From UBA2330 sp049293015 (GTDB taxonomy: Bacteria; Bacteroidota; Ignavibacteria; Tepidaquicellales; Tepidaquicellaceae), in the NCBI GenBank assembly GCA_049293015.1, contig JBATSB010000027.1, forward strand, positions 1 through 38,236: 38,236 bases of DNA, in the 5' to 3' direction. The notes beneath the pieces were generated by a model. That model ran no database searches, was not told the DNA's origin, and worked only from the letters and a program-made list of their open reading frames with translations. Shown piece after piece: positions 25,684 through 32,516 of this stretch. Each line of letters starts with the position of its first letter. Position 1 is the stretch's first letter. Both the position numbers and the translations under genes were made by a program.

Positions 25684-26559
25684 ATGGAGCACAGATTAGA
25701 AATTCCAAAAATGTATAAGTTATTCATCGGCGGTAAATTTACACGTACTGAATCCGAACGATATATTGATGCAGTAAATCTTAAAGACGGTAAAAAGATA
25801 TGCAACATTTCAAGAGCATCTAGAAAAGATATTCGAAACAGTGTAGTAGCTGCCCGTTCAGGATTTAATGACTGGAGTGGAAAAACTGCATACGAACGCG
25901 GGCAGATCATGTACAGATTTGCTGAGATGCTTGAGGGCAGGAAAGAACAGTTCATAGATGAAATATTTATTTCTACTAAACAGTCAAAAGCCGATTGCAA
26001 AAAAGAGGTTCAAAAAGCGGTGGACCGATTAATTTATTTTGCGGGTTTTTGCGATAAGTGGACTCAATTGTCCGGGTCAGTAAATCCTGTTCAGTCAGGA
26101 TATTTTAATTTTTCCATTCCTGAGCCAACCGGTATTGTCGGCATAATTCTTCCTGATACATTGAGTTTTCTTCCATTGATCTCGAGGGTATCAGCTGTTT
26201 TATGTTCAGGAAATTCCTGTGTCATAATTGCAAATGAATCATCACCACTTCCTGCATTATCTGTCGCAGAAGTTATTGCAACCAGTGATTTTCCGGCAGG
26301 AGCTATAAATATTCTCACAGGGATGAAAAGTGAATTGAATTCTCATCTCGCTGGACATTTTGATGTGAATGCTATTGACCTTTGTACAGGAATCAGATCA
26401 GATAAAAAAGCCATTCAGGAACTTTGTGCAAATAATGTAAAGAGATTTTCTTCAATACCGGAAAATCATGACTGGTATAGTGACAAAGATAATGAGAATC
26501 TGAAAGAGATTGAAAAATTTACAGAGTTAAAAACTGTTTGGCATACTATGGGAATGTAA
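25684..26559 (+). CDS. Half-length aldehyde dehydrogenase homologue lacking the catalytic domain
   Basis: A 291-residue protein that aligns with the NAD-binding half of the aldehyde dehydrogenase superfamily: YKLFIGGKF at the start, RSGFNDWSGKTAYERGQIMYRFAEML, EPTGIVGIILP, then FPAGAINILTG and DLCTGIRSDKKAIQELC. It ends shortly after the point where the catalytic Glu would come, and the Cys nucleophile region is entirely absent. No continuation is found in any frame downstream, so this is not a simple frameshift. Full-length enzymes are about 480 residues. It lies 174 bases after the second phosphorylase homologue. It might assist a full-length dehydrogenase encoded elsewhere or be a decaying gene. 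The stop codon is inside a 12-bp tandem repeat. Confidence 0.75.
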   Translation: MEHRLEIPKMYKLFIGGKFTRTESERYIDAVNLKDGKKICNISRASRKDIRNSVVAARSGFNDWSGKTAYERGQIMYRFAEMLEGRKEQFIDEIFISTKQSKADCKKEVQKAVDRLIYFAGFCDKWTQLSGSVNPVQSGYFNFSIPEPTGIVGIILPDTLSFLPLISRVSAVLCSGNSCVIIANESSPLPALSVAEVIATSDFPAGAINILTGMKSELNSHLAGHFDVNAIDLCTGIRSDKKAIQELCANNVKRFSSIPENHDWYSDKDNENLKEIEKFTELKTVWHTMGM

Positions 26560-26583
26560 ATGGGAATGTAAAAGGGAATGTAA
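26548..26583 (+). repeat. Three 12-bp tandem repeats over a stop codon
   Basis: ATGGGAATGTAA occurs twice exactly (26548-26559, 26560-26571) and once with one change (AAGGGAATGTAA, 26572-26583). The first unit encodes the last residues and stop of the half-length aldehyde dehydrogenase, so the expansion lies at its 3' end. Confidence 0.85.
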
Positions 26584-26701
26584 ATTGATATTCTGAATAT
26601 CAAGAAACATTATCACAAAATTGAATTTTAAAGAACAAAATATTTTTAACTGAGTAAAAGGTACTTCAGAATTATCTGGAAAATTAATCTTAACATTTTA
26701 A

Positions 26702-27172
26702 ATGTCCAACATCACTAAACTCATAATCAGTATTGCTCTTTGTCAGATGGCAGGGATCATTGGAACTTTCTTTTCAATGGATTCAATACCCGGTTGGTAT
26801 GAAGGATTAACAAAACCAAGTTTCAATCCTCCGAACTGGATCTTCGGTCCTGTATGGATACTGTTATATACTTTAATGGGAGTTTCATTATTTTTAGTGT
26901 GGAAGGAAGGACTTCAGAATGCAGATGTAAAAAAGGCATTTTATATTTTCATGTTTCAATTGGTATTAAATACTGCATGGTCAGTAGTATTTTTTGGAAT
27001 GAAGTCGACTGCAGGCGGACTTATTGTAATACTTTTATTATGGGTGATGATCCTGGTAACAATTTATAATTTTTTAAAAATATCTAAGACGTCCGGACTT
27101 CTTCTCATACCATATTTTCTCTGGGTGTCATTTGCAACATTGTTAAACTATTTTATTTTTAAACTAAACTGA
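26702..27172 (+). CDS. tspO: TspO/MBR-family membrane protein
   Basis: A 156-residue integral membrane protein of the tryptophan-rich sensory protein family, which binds porphyrins and related ligands. Five hydrophobic helices are visible. The family signatures are GWYEGLTKPSFNPPNW with FGPVWILLY after it, NTAWSVVFFG, and the final PYFLWVSFATLLNYFIF. The ATG start fits the first helix. It is followed after 11 bases by the L,D-transpeptidase gene, indicating co-transcription. Its role here (porphyrin handling, redox or stress response) cannot be told from the neighbours. Confidence 0.93.
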   Translation: MSNITKLIISIALCQMAGIIGTFFSMDSIPGWYEGLTKPSFNPPNWIFGPVWILLYTLMGVSLFLVWKEGLQNADVKKAFYIFMFQLVLNTAWSVVFFGMKSTAGGLIVILLLWVMILVTIYNFLKISKTSGLLLIPYFLWVSFATLLNYFIFKLN

Positions 27173-27183
27173 ATAATTTTTTA

Positions 27184-28317
27184 ATGATCTTATTAAGAAA
27201 TACACCGGATAGATTTCAAAGTTTATTATTTATCCTTATAGCTGTACTAATTTCATCAAATGCATTTGCAGAAGAAAACTTCGTAAAAGACTCTGTAAAC
27301 ATCAGCGGAAATATCAATTCCGAAAAGATGTATTTTGAAACAACCGACATTTCAAATACTGATGAAATGATAATTTATCTTATGAAGGATAAATTTCCAA
27401 TTATTTCTGATACTGATCTGAATAAAATAATTTCGACTAAATCCCTTACATCCATTAATAATCCTGATACAGCTAATGGGTTTGAATCTGAGGAGAAGTT
27501 CAAAGTTTCATTTAATGTACCGGAAAACTTTCTCGTTGACTCTACTAAAATTTTCTGGGAGCTTAACATTCCCGAATTTCAATCAAAGATTTATCAGCTT
27601 TATAACGGTCAAAAAATTTATATCGATACCTGGCCGAATGTTGTAGGCACAATAAATGACAAAACTTATACCGGTAATTTCGAAGCATACAGGGTGCGGA
27701 ATTATCCGTTTTATAAAGATCCTGATCCAAAGAAAGCACATTTAAGTCCTACTCCTCCCGGGATAGGAAATCCTCTCGGTTTGTTTGTAGTTCATTACGA
27801 TGAGAATTCTCTCAGATATTTTCATGGAACAAACAAGAACAAACTTCTCTATTCAAAAATGAGAAACCTCTCACATGGTTGTGTAAGAAATGACAATGAT
27901 AATATTGAAAAGATGAAGCAGTTTATTATTAAAAAAGTAGTAAAGTCTGAGGATCTCTCAGGCTGGCTTGATAGTAAAAAGACGTTGATATATAATTTTG
28001 AAGAAGGTGATAAATTTCCTGTCAGGATAATTTACAAGACATACGAAATTGATAAAGACGGTACTGGATATTATATCACGCTGTTTAAAGATATTTACAA
28101 TTATTCATCAGGCAGAATTAATGAGACTCTGAATGATCCGGGTTTGATCTTTTTATCAAACAACGAAAACCTTTTTGCTGAATACAGGAAAGTGATCGGA
28201 AATGATATTAGTAATGATGCTTTAAATATACTGGTTGAGTATGTTTTGAACAAAGGAATAGAATATGAAAAGTATTACATTTCAGATATTAAAAATACAT
28301 TAAGTATCAGCAACTAA
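27184..28317 (+). CDS. L,D-transpeptidase (YkuD/ErfK family)
   Basis: A 377-residue exported enzyme of the YkuD fold, which forms 3-3 cross-links in peptidoglycan or attaches proteins to it. The signal peptide ends around NAFAEEN. After a non-conserved N-terminal 120 residues comes the catalytic domain, with the YFHGT histidine (His214) and the nucleophile motif SHGCVRND (His231, Cys233). A further C-terminal region of about 130 residues has no recognised domain. ATG start, 11 bases after tspO. It ends in a four-base overlap with the convergent lipoprotein gene. It could act on the cell wall that the LysM protein at 5.4 kb binds, but no genetic link is visible. Confidence 0.92.
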   Translation: MILLRNTPDRFQSLLFILIAVLISSNAFAEENFVKDSVNISGNINSEKMYFETTDISNTDEMIIYLMKDKFPIISDTDLNKIISTKSLTSINNPDTANGFESEEKFKVSFNVPENFLVDSTKIFWELNIPEFQSKIYQLYNGQKIYIDTWPNVVGTINDKTYTGNFEAYRVRNYPFYKDPDPKKAHLSPTPPGIGNPLGLFVVHYDENSLRYFHGTNKNKLLYSKMRNLSHGCVRNDNDNIEKMKQFIIKKVVKSEDLSGWLDSKKTLIYNFEEGDKFPVRIIYKTYEIDKDGTGYYITLFKDIYNYSSGRINETLNDPGLIFLSNNENLFAEYRKVIGNDISNDALNILVEYVLNKGIEYEKYYISDIKNTLSISN

Positions 28318-28844
28318 AACGTTTCATCCCGCCAGCGGATTATTTTCCATACATCATTGGTGGAAAGTCTTACTAGATTCATATCAGCAAAACCGTTAAG
28401 GCGGACTACGTCACTTGGATTGAATGTAATCGTAAGATTAAAACTTCTTTTTACGTTTCTGACAAGAGAATCTCCGCCTTCGAAAATTATATTATTCCAG
28501 ACCACTTCGAGTTTTTGAGCATTCTGAAAGAGACCATTTGTAGTTCTCATCTCTGTCGCCCTGTCCCACGAAATATCAAACCCGGAATTATAATCTCTGT
28601 AAATAAAAAGGAACTGCTCGGAAAGTAAATTACCATAAACTGTTGTATCCTCAAAAGTATATGCATATTTGAAATTTTGAAAAACTCCTTCAACTGTTTT
28701 CTGATCAGTGATAATGGAGGTGGATGTGCTGAGGTCTAATTTAGGTGAGAAAATATTTTCACATGAAGCAAAAGAAATAAGTGTTACAATTATCGCAACA
28801 GGGAAAAAATATTTAAATTTTATTTTTAAATTATCGGGTTTCAT
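28314..28844 (-). CDS. NTF2-like lipoprotein
   Basis: A 176-residue lipoprotein precursor with lipobox SFASC at about 24-28. The mature part resembles the NTF2/SnoaL cone fold: VEGVFQNFKYAYTFEDTTVYGNLLSEQF at the start, then paired strands, and the closing VRLSTNDVWKIIRWRDE. It lies three bases after the stop of a second, similarly built lipoprotein, so the two look like a diverged tandem pair. Such proteins can bind small ligands or act as scaffolds; function is unknown. It ends convergent with the L,D-transpeptidase gene, overlapping by four bases. Confidence 0.72.
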   Translation of the reverse strand: MKPDNLKIKFKYFFPVAIIVTLISFASCENIFSPKLDLSTSTSIITDQKTVEGVFQNFKYAYTFEDTTVYGNLLSEQFLFIYRDYNSGFDISWDRATEMRTTNGLFQNAQKLEVVWNNIIFEGGDSLVRNVKRSFNLTITFNPSDVVRLNGFADMNLVRLSTNDVWKIIRWRDETF

Positions 28845-28847
28845 TTT

Positions 28848-29435
28848 TCAGTTAAACATATTTGCTTTTAACACACTCCATGTTGTATCGTTATTATCAT
28901 TGATAAAATCACTCCAGCTGTGAATAGACCACAGACTTCTTACATCCGGACTCATAACGAATCTTAATCTGCCCTTTGTGACCTTTGCAATATTTTGTCT
29001 GTTGTGATTAAATACAAGTATATAATCCGAATCTATTACTGCTGAATCAATACCGGTATTGAAATTTATATTGGACAAGAATAGATTTGTCGAAGAATTT
29101 TCTTCTGTCGAAGAGATGAGATTACTGAAATAGATTCGTTCACTGCTGAGATTCCAGTTAAGGAAAACTGGATAAGCTGTTTGTGATACTGCATCAGGAA
29201 TAAATTTAAATCTCTTTGTTGAAAAATTTGAATCCACGAGACATCTCATATAATTGTCAAGATTTTTTTCGGTAATGGCAAAATTAAGATTGGCAAGTAC
29301 TATGTCCGGAGAAGTAGGCTGAGTGAATGTTGATCTGACTTCGGTGGGTGGTTCGACAGTTCTCGTTTCAAACAGTCCACAGCCGCTGTAAAGTAAAAAA
29401 AATATGATCAGTATTTTGTCAGGTCTTTTGAGCAA
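28848..29435 (-). CDS. NTF2-like lipoprotein, paired with its neighbour
   Basis: A 195-residue lipoprotein precursor with a short signal peptide and lipobox LYSGC at about 15-19. The mature part, after a Pro/Thr-rich linker, again looks NTF2-like: PDIVLANLNFAITEKNLDNYMRCLVDSNF, beta strands, then SLWSIHSWSDFINDNNDTTW at the end. The TTG start overlaps the end of the methyltransferase gene by 17 bases, so translation is likely coupled. No enzymatic motif is seen. Position and build suggest a duplication with the following gene and later divergence. Confidence 0.7.
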   Translation of the reverse strand: MLKRPDKILIIFFLLYSGCGLFETRTVEPPTEVRSTFTQPTSPDIVLANLNFAITEKNLDNYMRCLVDSNFSTKRFKFIPDAVSQTAYPVFLNWNLSSERIYFSNLISSTEENSSTNLFLSNINFNTGIDSAVIDSDYILVFNHNRQNIAKVTKGRLRFVMSPDVRSLWSIHSWSDFINDNNDTTWSVLKANMFN

Positions 29436-30159
29436 TTATTATAAGCCGTTTTGATTTTTTTTCATCGAATTTGTTTCCGTAGTAATCTCCGAACAGTTTT
29501 TTTACTTTAAAGTTAAATTTACTAAAACACTTTACAAGTTCCTTACTGCTGTATAATTTTAATATTTCTTTGAAATTTCTGATCTCTCCGGATTTATTTA
29601 CTATGATATCCTTTATTATAAACCCGTCTTCGATCCTTCTTTTCTGAATGACCACTATATTTCCAAACTTATTCCGACTGTTGGGAACTAATGTATTTTT
29701 AATGTTCCCTGAATTTATAAAATCAAAGACAAAGAAACCTCCTTTTCCAAGTGAATCGGAAATATTTTTTATCACACTAAAATTCTCCTCATCATTATCA
29801 AAATATCCGAAACTTGTAAATATATTTACAGCAAGGTCAAATGATTTTTTAAAATTGAATTTCCTCATATCTTTTATCAGGAACTTTACTTTAAGTTCAT
29901 TTTCCTTTGCATCGGCTAATGAATTTTTTGCTTCATTGATCAAAAATTCAGACAGATCAAATCCCGTTACATGAAATCCCCTCTTCGCAAGCTGAAGAGA
30001 ATGTCTTCCTGCACCACATGCAACATCCAGAACTTTAGCACCAGTGCTGATATCAATATTTCTCTGAATTAGATCGATCATATGTCCGGCTTCCTCCTCA
30101 TTCCTGTGACTGTAAATGTCGAGATACAATTTATCCGAAAACCATTCTTTATACCACAT
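29419..30159 (-). CDS. Class I SAM-dependent methyltransferase, substrate unknown
   Basis: A 246-residue cytoplasmic methyltransferase. Motif I is VLDVACGAGRHSLQLAKRG (about 39-57), motif II VTGFDLSEFLI, and a post-I FLIKDMRKF and motif III-like SDSLGKGGFFVFDF follow. This is the small-molecule Methyltransf_25/11 type, without an RNA- or DNA-binding extension. The start is ATG, giving MWYKEWFSDKLYLDIYSHRN, a typical lead of such proteins. It overlaps the first lipoprotein gene by 17 bases. Upstream lies the tandem repeat region before recR. The substrate cannot be inferred. Confidence 0.85.
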   Translation of the reverse strand: MWYKEWFSDKLYLDIYSHRNEEEAGHMIDLIQRNIDISTGAKVLDVACGAGRHSLQLAKRGFHVTGFDLSEFLINEAKNSLADAKENELKVKFLIKDMRKFNFKKSFDLAVNIFTSFGYFDNDEENFSVIKNISDSLGKGGFFVFDFINSGNIKNTLVPNSRNKFGNIVVIQKRRIEDGFIIKDIIVNKSGEIRNFKEILKLYSSKELVKCFSKFNFKVKKLFGDYYGNKFDEKKSKRLIIIAQKT

Positions 30160-30191
30160 TTGTAAATTTTAAATATTAAATTTTAAATAAT

Positions 30192-30326
30192 AAATTAAGA
30201 TCCATACTCTTTGTTTCTGCAGAGTCACGTGCTCTTTGGACTCGGCGGATAATGAATTAAATTGAGATCCATACTCTTTGTTTCTGCAGAGTCATGTGCT
30301 TTTCGAACTCTGAAGATAATGAGGAT
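30192..30326. repeat. Two tandem 67-bp units carrying palindromic repeats
   Basis: Two direct repeats with a 67-bp period (30192 and 30259), each with AGATCCATACTCTTTG and then one copy of the hairpin repeat (30216-30249 and 30283-30316; GCAGAGTC arm, 12-base loop). The junction motif AAATTAAGATCC appears a third time at 30335, inside the last codons of recR, so the tandem unit shares sequence with the recR 3' end. A 9-bp duplication (GATAATGAG) lies between. Confidence 0.85.
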
Positions 30327-30332
30327 AATGAA

Positions 30333-30941
30333 TTAAATTAAGATCCTTCCTTCGAAAGCTCTTGCAAGTGTAACTTCATCAGCAAATTCCAGATCTGAAC
30401 CAACAGGAATTCCTCTTGCTATTCTTGTTATCTTCAACTCAAGTGGTTTCAGAAGTTTATTAAGATAGAGAATTGTAGTTTCACCTTCGACTGTAGGATT
30501 CAGTGCAAGAATAAGCTCTTCGACTTTATCATCTTCGTTACTGCCTAGTCTTTCTAACAGCTCTTTGATCCTGATATCGTTTGGTCCAATTCCGTCAAGC
30601 GGAGAGATGATCCCGTGCAGCACATGATATTTACCTTTGAATTCATTTGTCTTTTCGATAGCAAATACATCCTGCGGCTCTTCGACCACACAGATCATAT
30701 TTCCTTTACGGCTTCCTGATCTGCAGATATTACAAATCTCGTCTTCGGTAATATTACAACACACACTACAGAATCTGAGCTTCTCCTTGATCTCCGTCAA
30801 AGCTCGGGAAAATCTTTCCACGTCTTCACGTGGCTGTCTTGTCATATGCATCGCAAGACGGATTGCAGTCTTCCTGCCAATCTGCGGAAGTCTTGCAAAT
30901 TCATCCACAAGATTTTCCAGTGCATTTGAAATATTTACCAT
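30333..30941 (-). CDS. recR: Recombination mediator RecR
   Basis: A 202-residue protein that acts with RecF and RecO to load RecA onto gapped DNA. The helix-hairpin-helix region is LPQIGRKTAIRLAMHM. The zinc finger has cysteines in FCSVCCNITEDEICNIC, the Toprim domain reads MICVVEEPQDVFAIEKT then YHVLHGIISPLDGIGP, and the C-terminal Walker-like region is complete. Length is normal. ATG start. In many bacteria ybaB precedes recR directly; here ybaB is upstream on the same strand but 173 bases away. The 3' end abuts the tandem repeat region. Confidence 0.97.
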   Translation of the reverse strand: MVNISNALENLVDEFARLPQIGRKTAIRLAMHMTRQPREDVERFSRALTEIKEKLRFCSVCCNITEDEICNICRSGSRKGNMICVVEEPQDVFAIEKTNEFKGKYHVLHGIISPLDGIGPNDIRIKELLERLGSNEDDKVEELILALNPTVEGETTILYLNKLLKPLELKITRIARGIPVGSDLEFADEVTLARAFEGRILI

Positions 30942-31114
30942 TTGGTTAAAATATTATTAAATTTTTATTGAACGGAATTTTTTTACGACAAATGTATTAT
31001 TCCCAAAATCCAAAATTTTCGCAAACCTCAAAATTAAATGAACCCTAAGTATAAATTCTAATGGTTTTTAAAAAAAAGTTTTAAAACCTTCGCAGCAAAT
31101 AATACTTTTTAAAA

Positions 31115-31450
31115 TTAGAACTTAGGAAGATTCATTCCCGGAATATTCGGGATCATTCCTGAAGTAGCTTTTGACATTTCTTCATCTGCCATTTTTTGTG
31201 AACTCTCAAGCCCTTTATTTACAGCAGCAATGATCAGATCTTCAAGCATCTGAGGATCTTCCGGATTGATGATCTCTTTTTCAATTTCAATTTTCGTGAT
31301 CCTGTTTTTACCATTTACTGTCACTTTCACCATTCCTCCACCTGATTCTTCTGTTACGGATTTGCCTTCCAGCTCTTCCTGTATCTTATCCATTTTATCC
31401 TGCATCTTTTTTATCTGTTTCATCATTCCCTGCATTTGACCCTGATTCAT
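31115..31450 (-). CDS. ybaB: YbaB/EbfC nucleoid-associated protein
   Basis: A 111-residue DNA-binding protein that forms a tweezer-like dimer and is usually encoded beside recR. Seen are the N-terminal Met/Gln/Lys-rich helix (MKQIKKMQDKMDKIQEEL), the central GGGMVKVTVNGKNRITKIEIEKEI strand set and the helix VNKGLESSQKMADEEMSK. AAGGAG lies eight bases before the ATG. It is followed by recR after 173 AT-rich bases and preceded by bshB1, 70 bases upstream on the same strand. Confidence 0.94.
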   Translation of the reverse strand: MNQGQMQGMMKQIKKMQDKMDKIQEELEGKSVTEESGGGMVKVTVNGKNRITKIEIEKEIINPEDPQMLEDLIIAAVNKGLESSQKMADEEMSKATSGMIPNIPGMNLPKF

Positions 31451-31520
31451 TTTTAAATCTCCTTGATTTATATTTTTAAATTATTTTTTATTAAAAATTT
31501 TATTTCTGTTACAAAAATTA

Positions 31521-32240
31521 TTATATACTAAACATTGTATCCGAAGAGATGCTCAACGGTTCATAGCTGTAAAAAGGTTCACCGAATTCCACTCCGATTT
31601 TAAATCCAAAATATCTGGCGCGTGTTTCAATCTCTTTGTCAAAAAGTTTTGAGCTGATAAATGTCTCCGGCTCTTTGCTATTCGGATCATGAAATTGAGT
31701 CGAATAACATTTCAGTACTTCAAGCTTTTTTGCAAATGTCTTACTCACATCAACAATAAAACTTACCGGCATATCAGATGCACTTTTATAAAAGAAAATT
31801 CTTTTAGGTCTGTACTTTTTAAATTTACCAGTAATAATTTTTTTCAATCCTGAATAGAAAATACATTCTTTGATCAGATTCCCTGCATGAATGTGATCCG
31901 GATGCCTGTCAAAAGGAAACGGTGCAAATACTATTTCAGGACGGTGTTTTCTGATCGCTGTTATGATCTTTTTTTTATTAACTTCATTTAATATTATATT
32001 GCCATCCCTGATACCAAGATTTTCCCTTACCTGAATTCTTAATAGTTTAGATGCGGCATCGCTTTCTTTTTTACGGGAAACGACGGTTCCTCTTGTACTC
32101 AATTCACCTTTTGTAAGATCTATAACTCCGACTTTTTTACCGGTCATAGTAAAGTTCAGGATAGTACCTCCGCAGTACAGTTCCGCATCATCAGGATGAG
32201 CTGCAAAAAATAATACGTCGAGTTTTTTTTCGGGAATAAT
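31521..32240 (-). CDS. bshB1: BshB1-type N-acetylglucosaminylmalate deacetylase with probable ATT start
   Basis: A zinc-dependent LmbE/PIG-L deacetylase, the second step of bacillithiol synthesis. The zinc motif AAHPDDAELYCGG is encoded at about 32173-32211 minus strand, in frame with the remainder, which contains GVIDLTKGELSTRGT, FAPFPFDRHPDH and the C-terminal FGFKIGVEFGEPF typical of BshB1. The first ATG in frame (32145-32147) lies after HPDD and would give a dead protein. Upstream to the in-frame stop (about 32285) there is no ATG, GTG or TTG. Two adjacent ATT codons (32235-32240) precede PEKKLDVLFF, exactly where homologues start, and give about 239 residues, the usual length. ATT initiation is therefore the best reading; an eight-base homopolymer at 32223-32230 was checked and neither alternative frame offers a start. 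Confidence 0.85.
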   Translation of the reverse strand: MIPEKKLDVLFFAAHPDDAELYCGGTILNFTMTGKKVGVIDLTKGELSTRGTVVSRKKESDAASKLLRIQVRENLGIRDGNIILNEVNKKKIITAIRKHRPEIVFAPFPFDRHPDHIHAGNLIKECIFYSGLKKIITGKFKKYRPKRIFFYKSASDMPVSFIVDVSKTFAKKLEVLKCYSTQFHDPNSKEPETFISSKLFDKEIETRARYFGFKIGVEFGEPFYSYEPLSISSDTMFSI

Positions 32241-32319
32241 ATTTACAGATTTATTTTTGATAGGTCTAATATAATTATTATAAGAATTGAATTAAATTGA
32301 TTTTTCATAAATAAAATTT

Positions 32320-32329
32320 ACCAATTGGT
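32320..32329. promoter_or_regulatory. Short palindrome upstream of bshB1
   Basis: ACCAATTGGT is a perfect 10-bp palindrome about 80 bases upstream of the bshB1 start in a divergent intergenic region. It could be a regulator site for either neighbour, but a palindrome this short in AT-rich DNA may be chance. Confidence 0.25.
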
Positions 32330-32471
32330 TTTTAGTTTTTATACTAAATAAAAATTATCTCTTAGAAAATTTCAACAATCCTAAACTGATATATATTGAT
32401 TTAAATAACACCATACTTTCATAAAAAAATTTCCGCTTCATGTTTAAATTTTAGAATCAATAATCAGTAAT

Positions 32472-32479
32472 TAATTTTG
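32472..32479 (+). promoter_or_regulatory. Bacteroidota-type -7 box before the caspase-like lipoprotein gene
   Basis: TAATTTTG matches the TAnnTTTG -7 element of Bacteroidota promoters, 37 bases before the ATG. The expected TTTG at -33 is not clear, so this is a weak call. Confidence 0.35.
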
Positions 32480-32516
32480 TAATTTAGTCCAATTAAAAAC
32501 TAAATTCAAACTTAAG

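Noticed and set aside
25684..26559. Half-length ALDH as the pyrroline-5-carboxylate dehydrogenase partner of proline dehydrogenase
   Set aside because: It lacks the catalytic Cys and Glu region and is 9 kb away on the other strand.
26559..26701. Frameshifted second half of the aldehyde dehydrogenase downstream of the stop
   Set aside because: All three frames after the stop were read; none encodes the catalytic Cys region, and the gap to tspO is too short.
30192..30326. Tandem repeats as a CRISPR array
   Set aside because: Only two units, the repeat runs through the whole period without unique spacers, and no cas gene is near.
31521..32147. BshB1 as a naturally truncated, inactive protein starting at the first ATG
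   Set aside because: The HPDD motif and full N-terminus are encoded directly upstream in the same frame, so truncation is an artefact of start codon choice.
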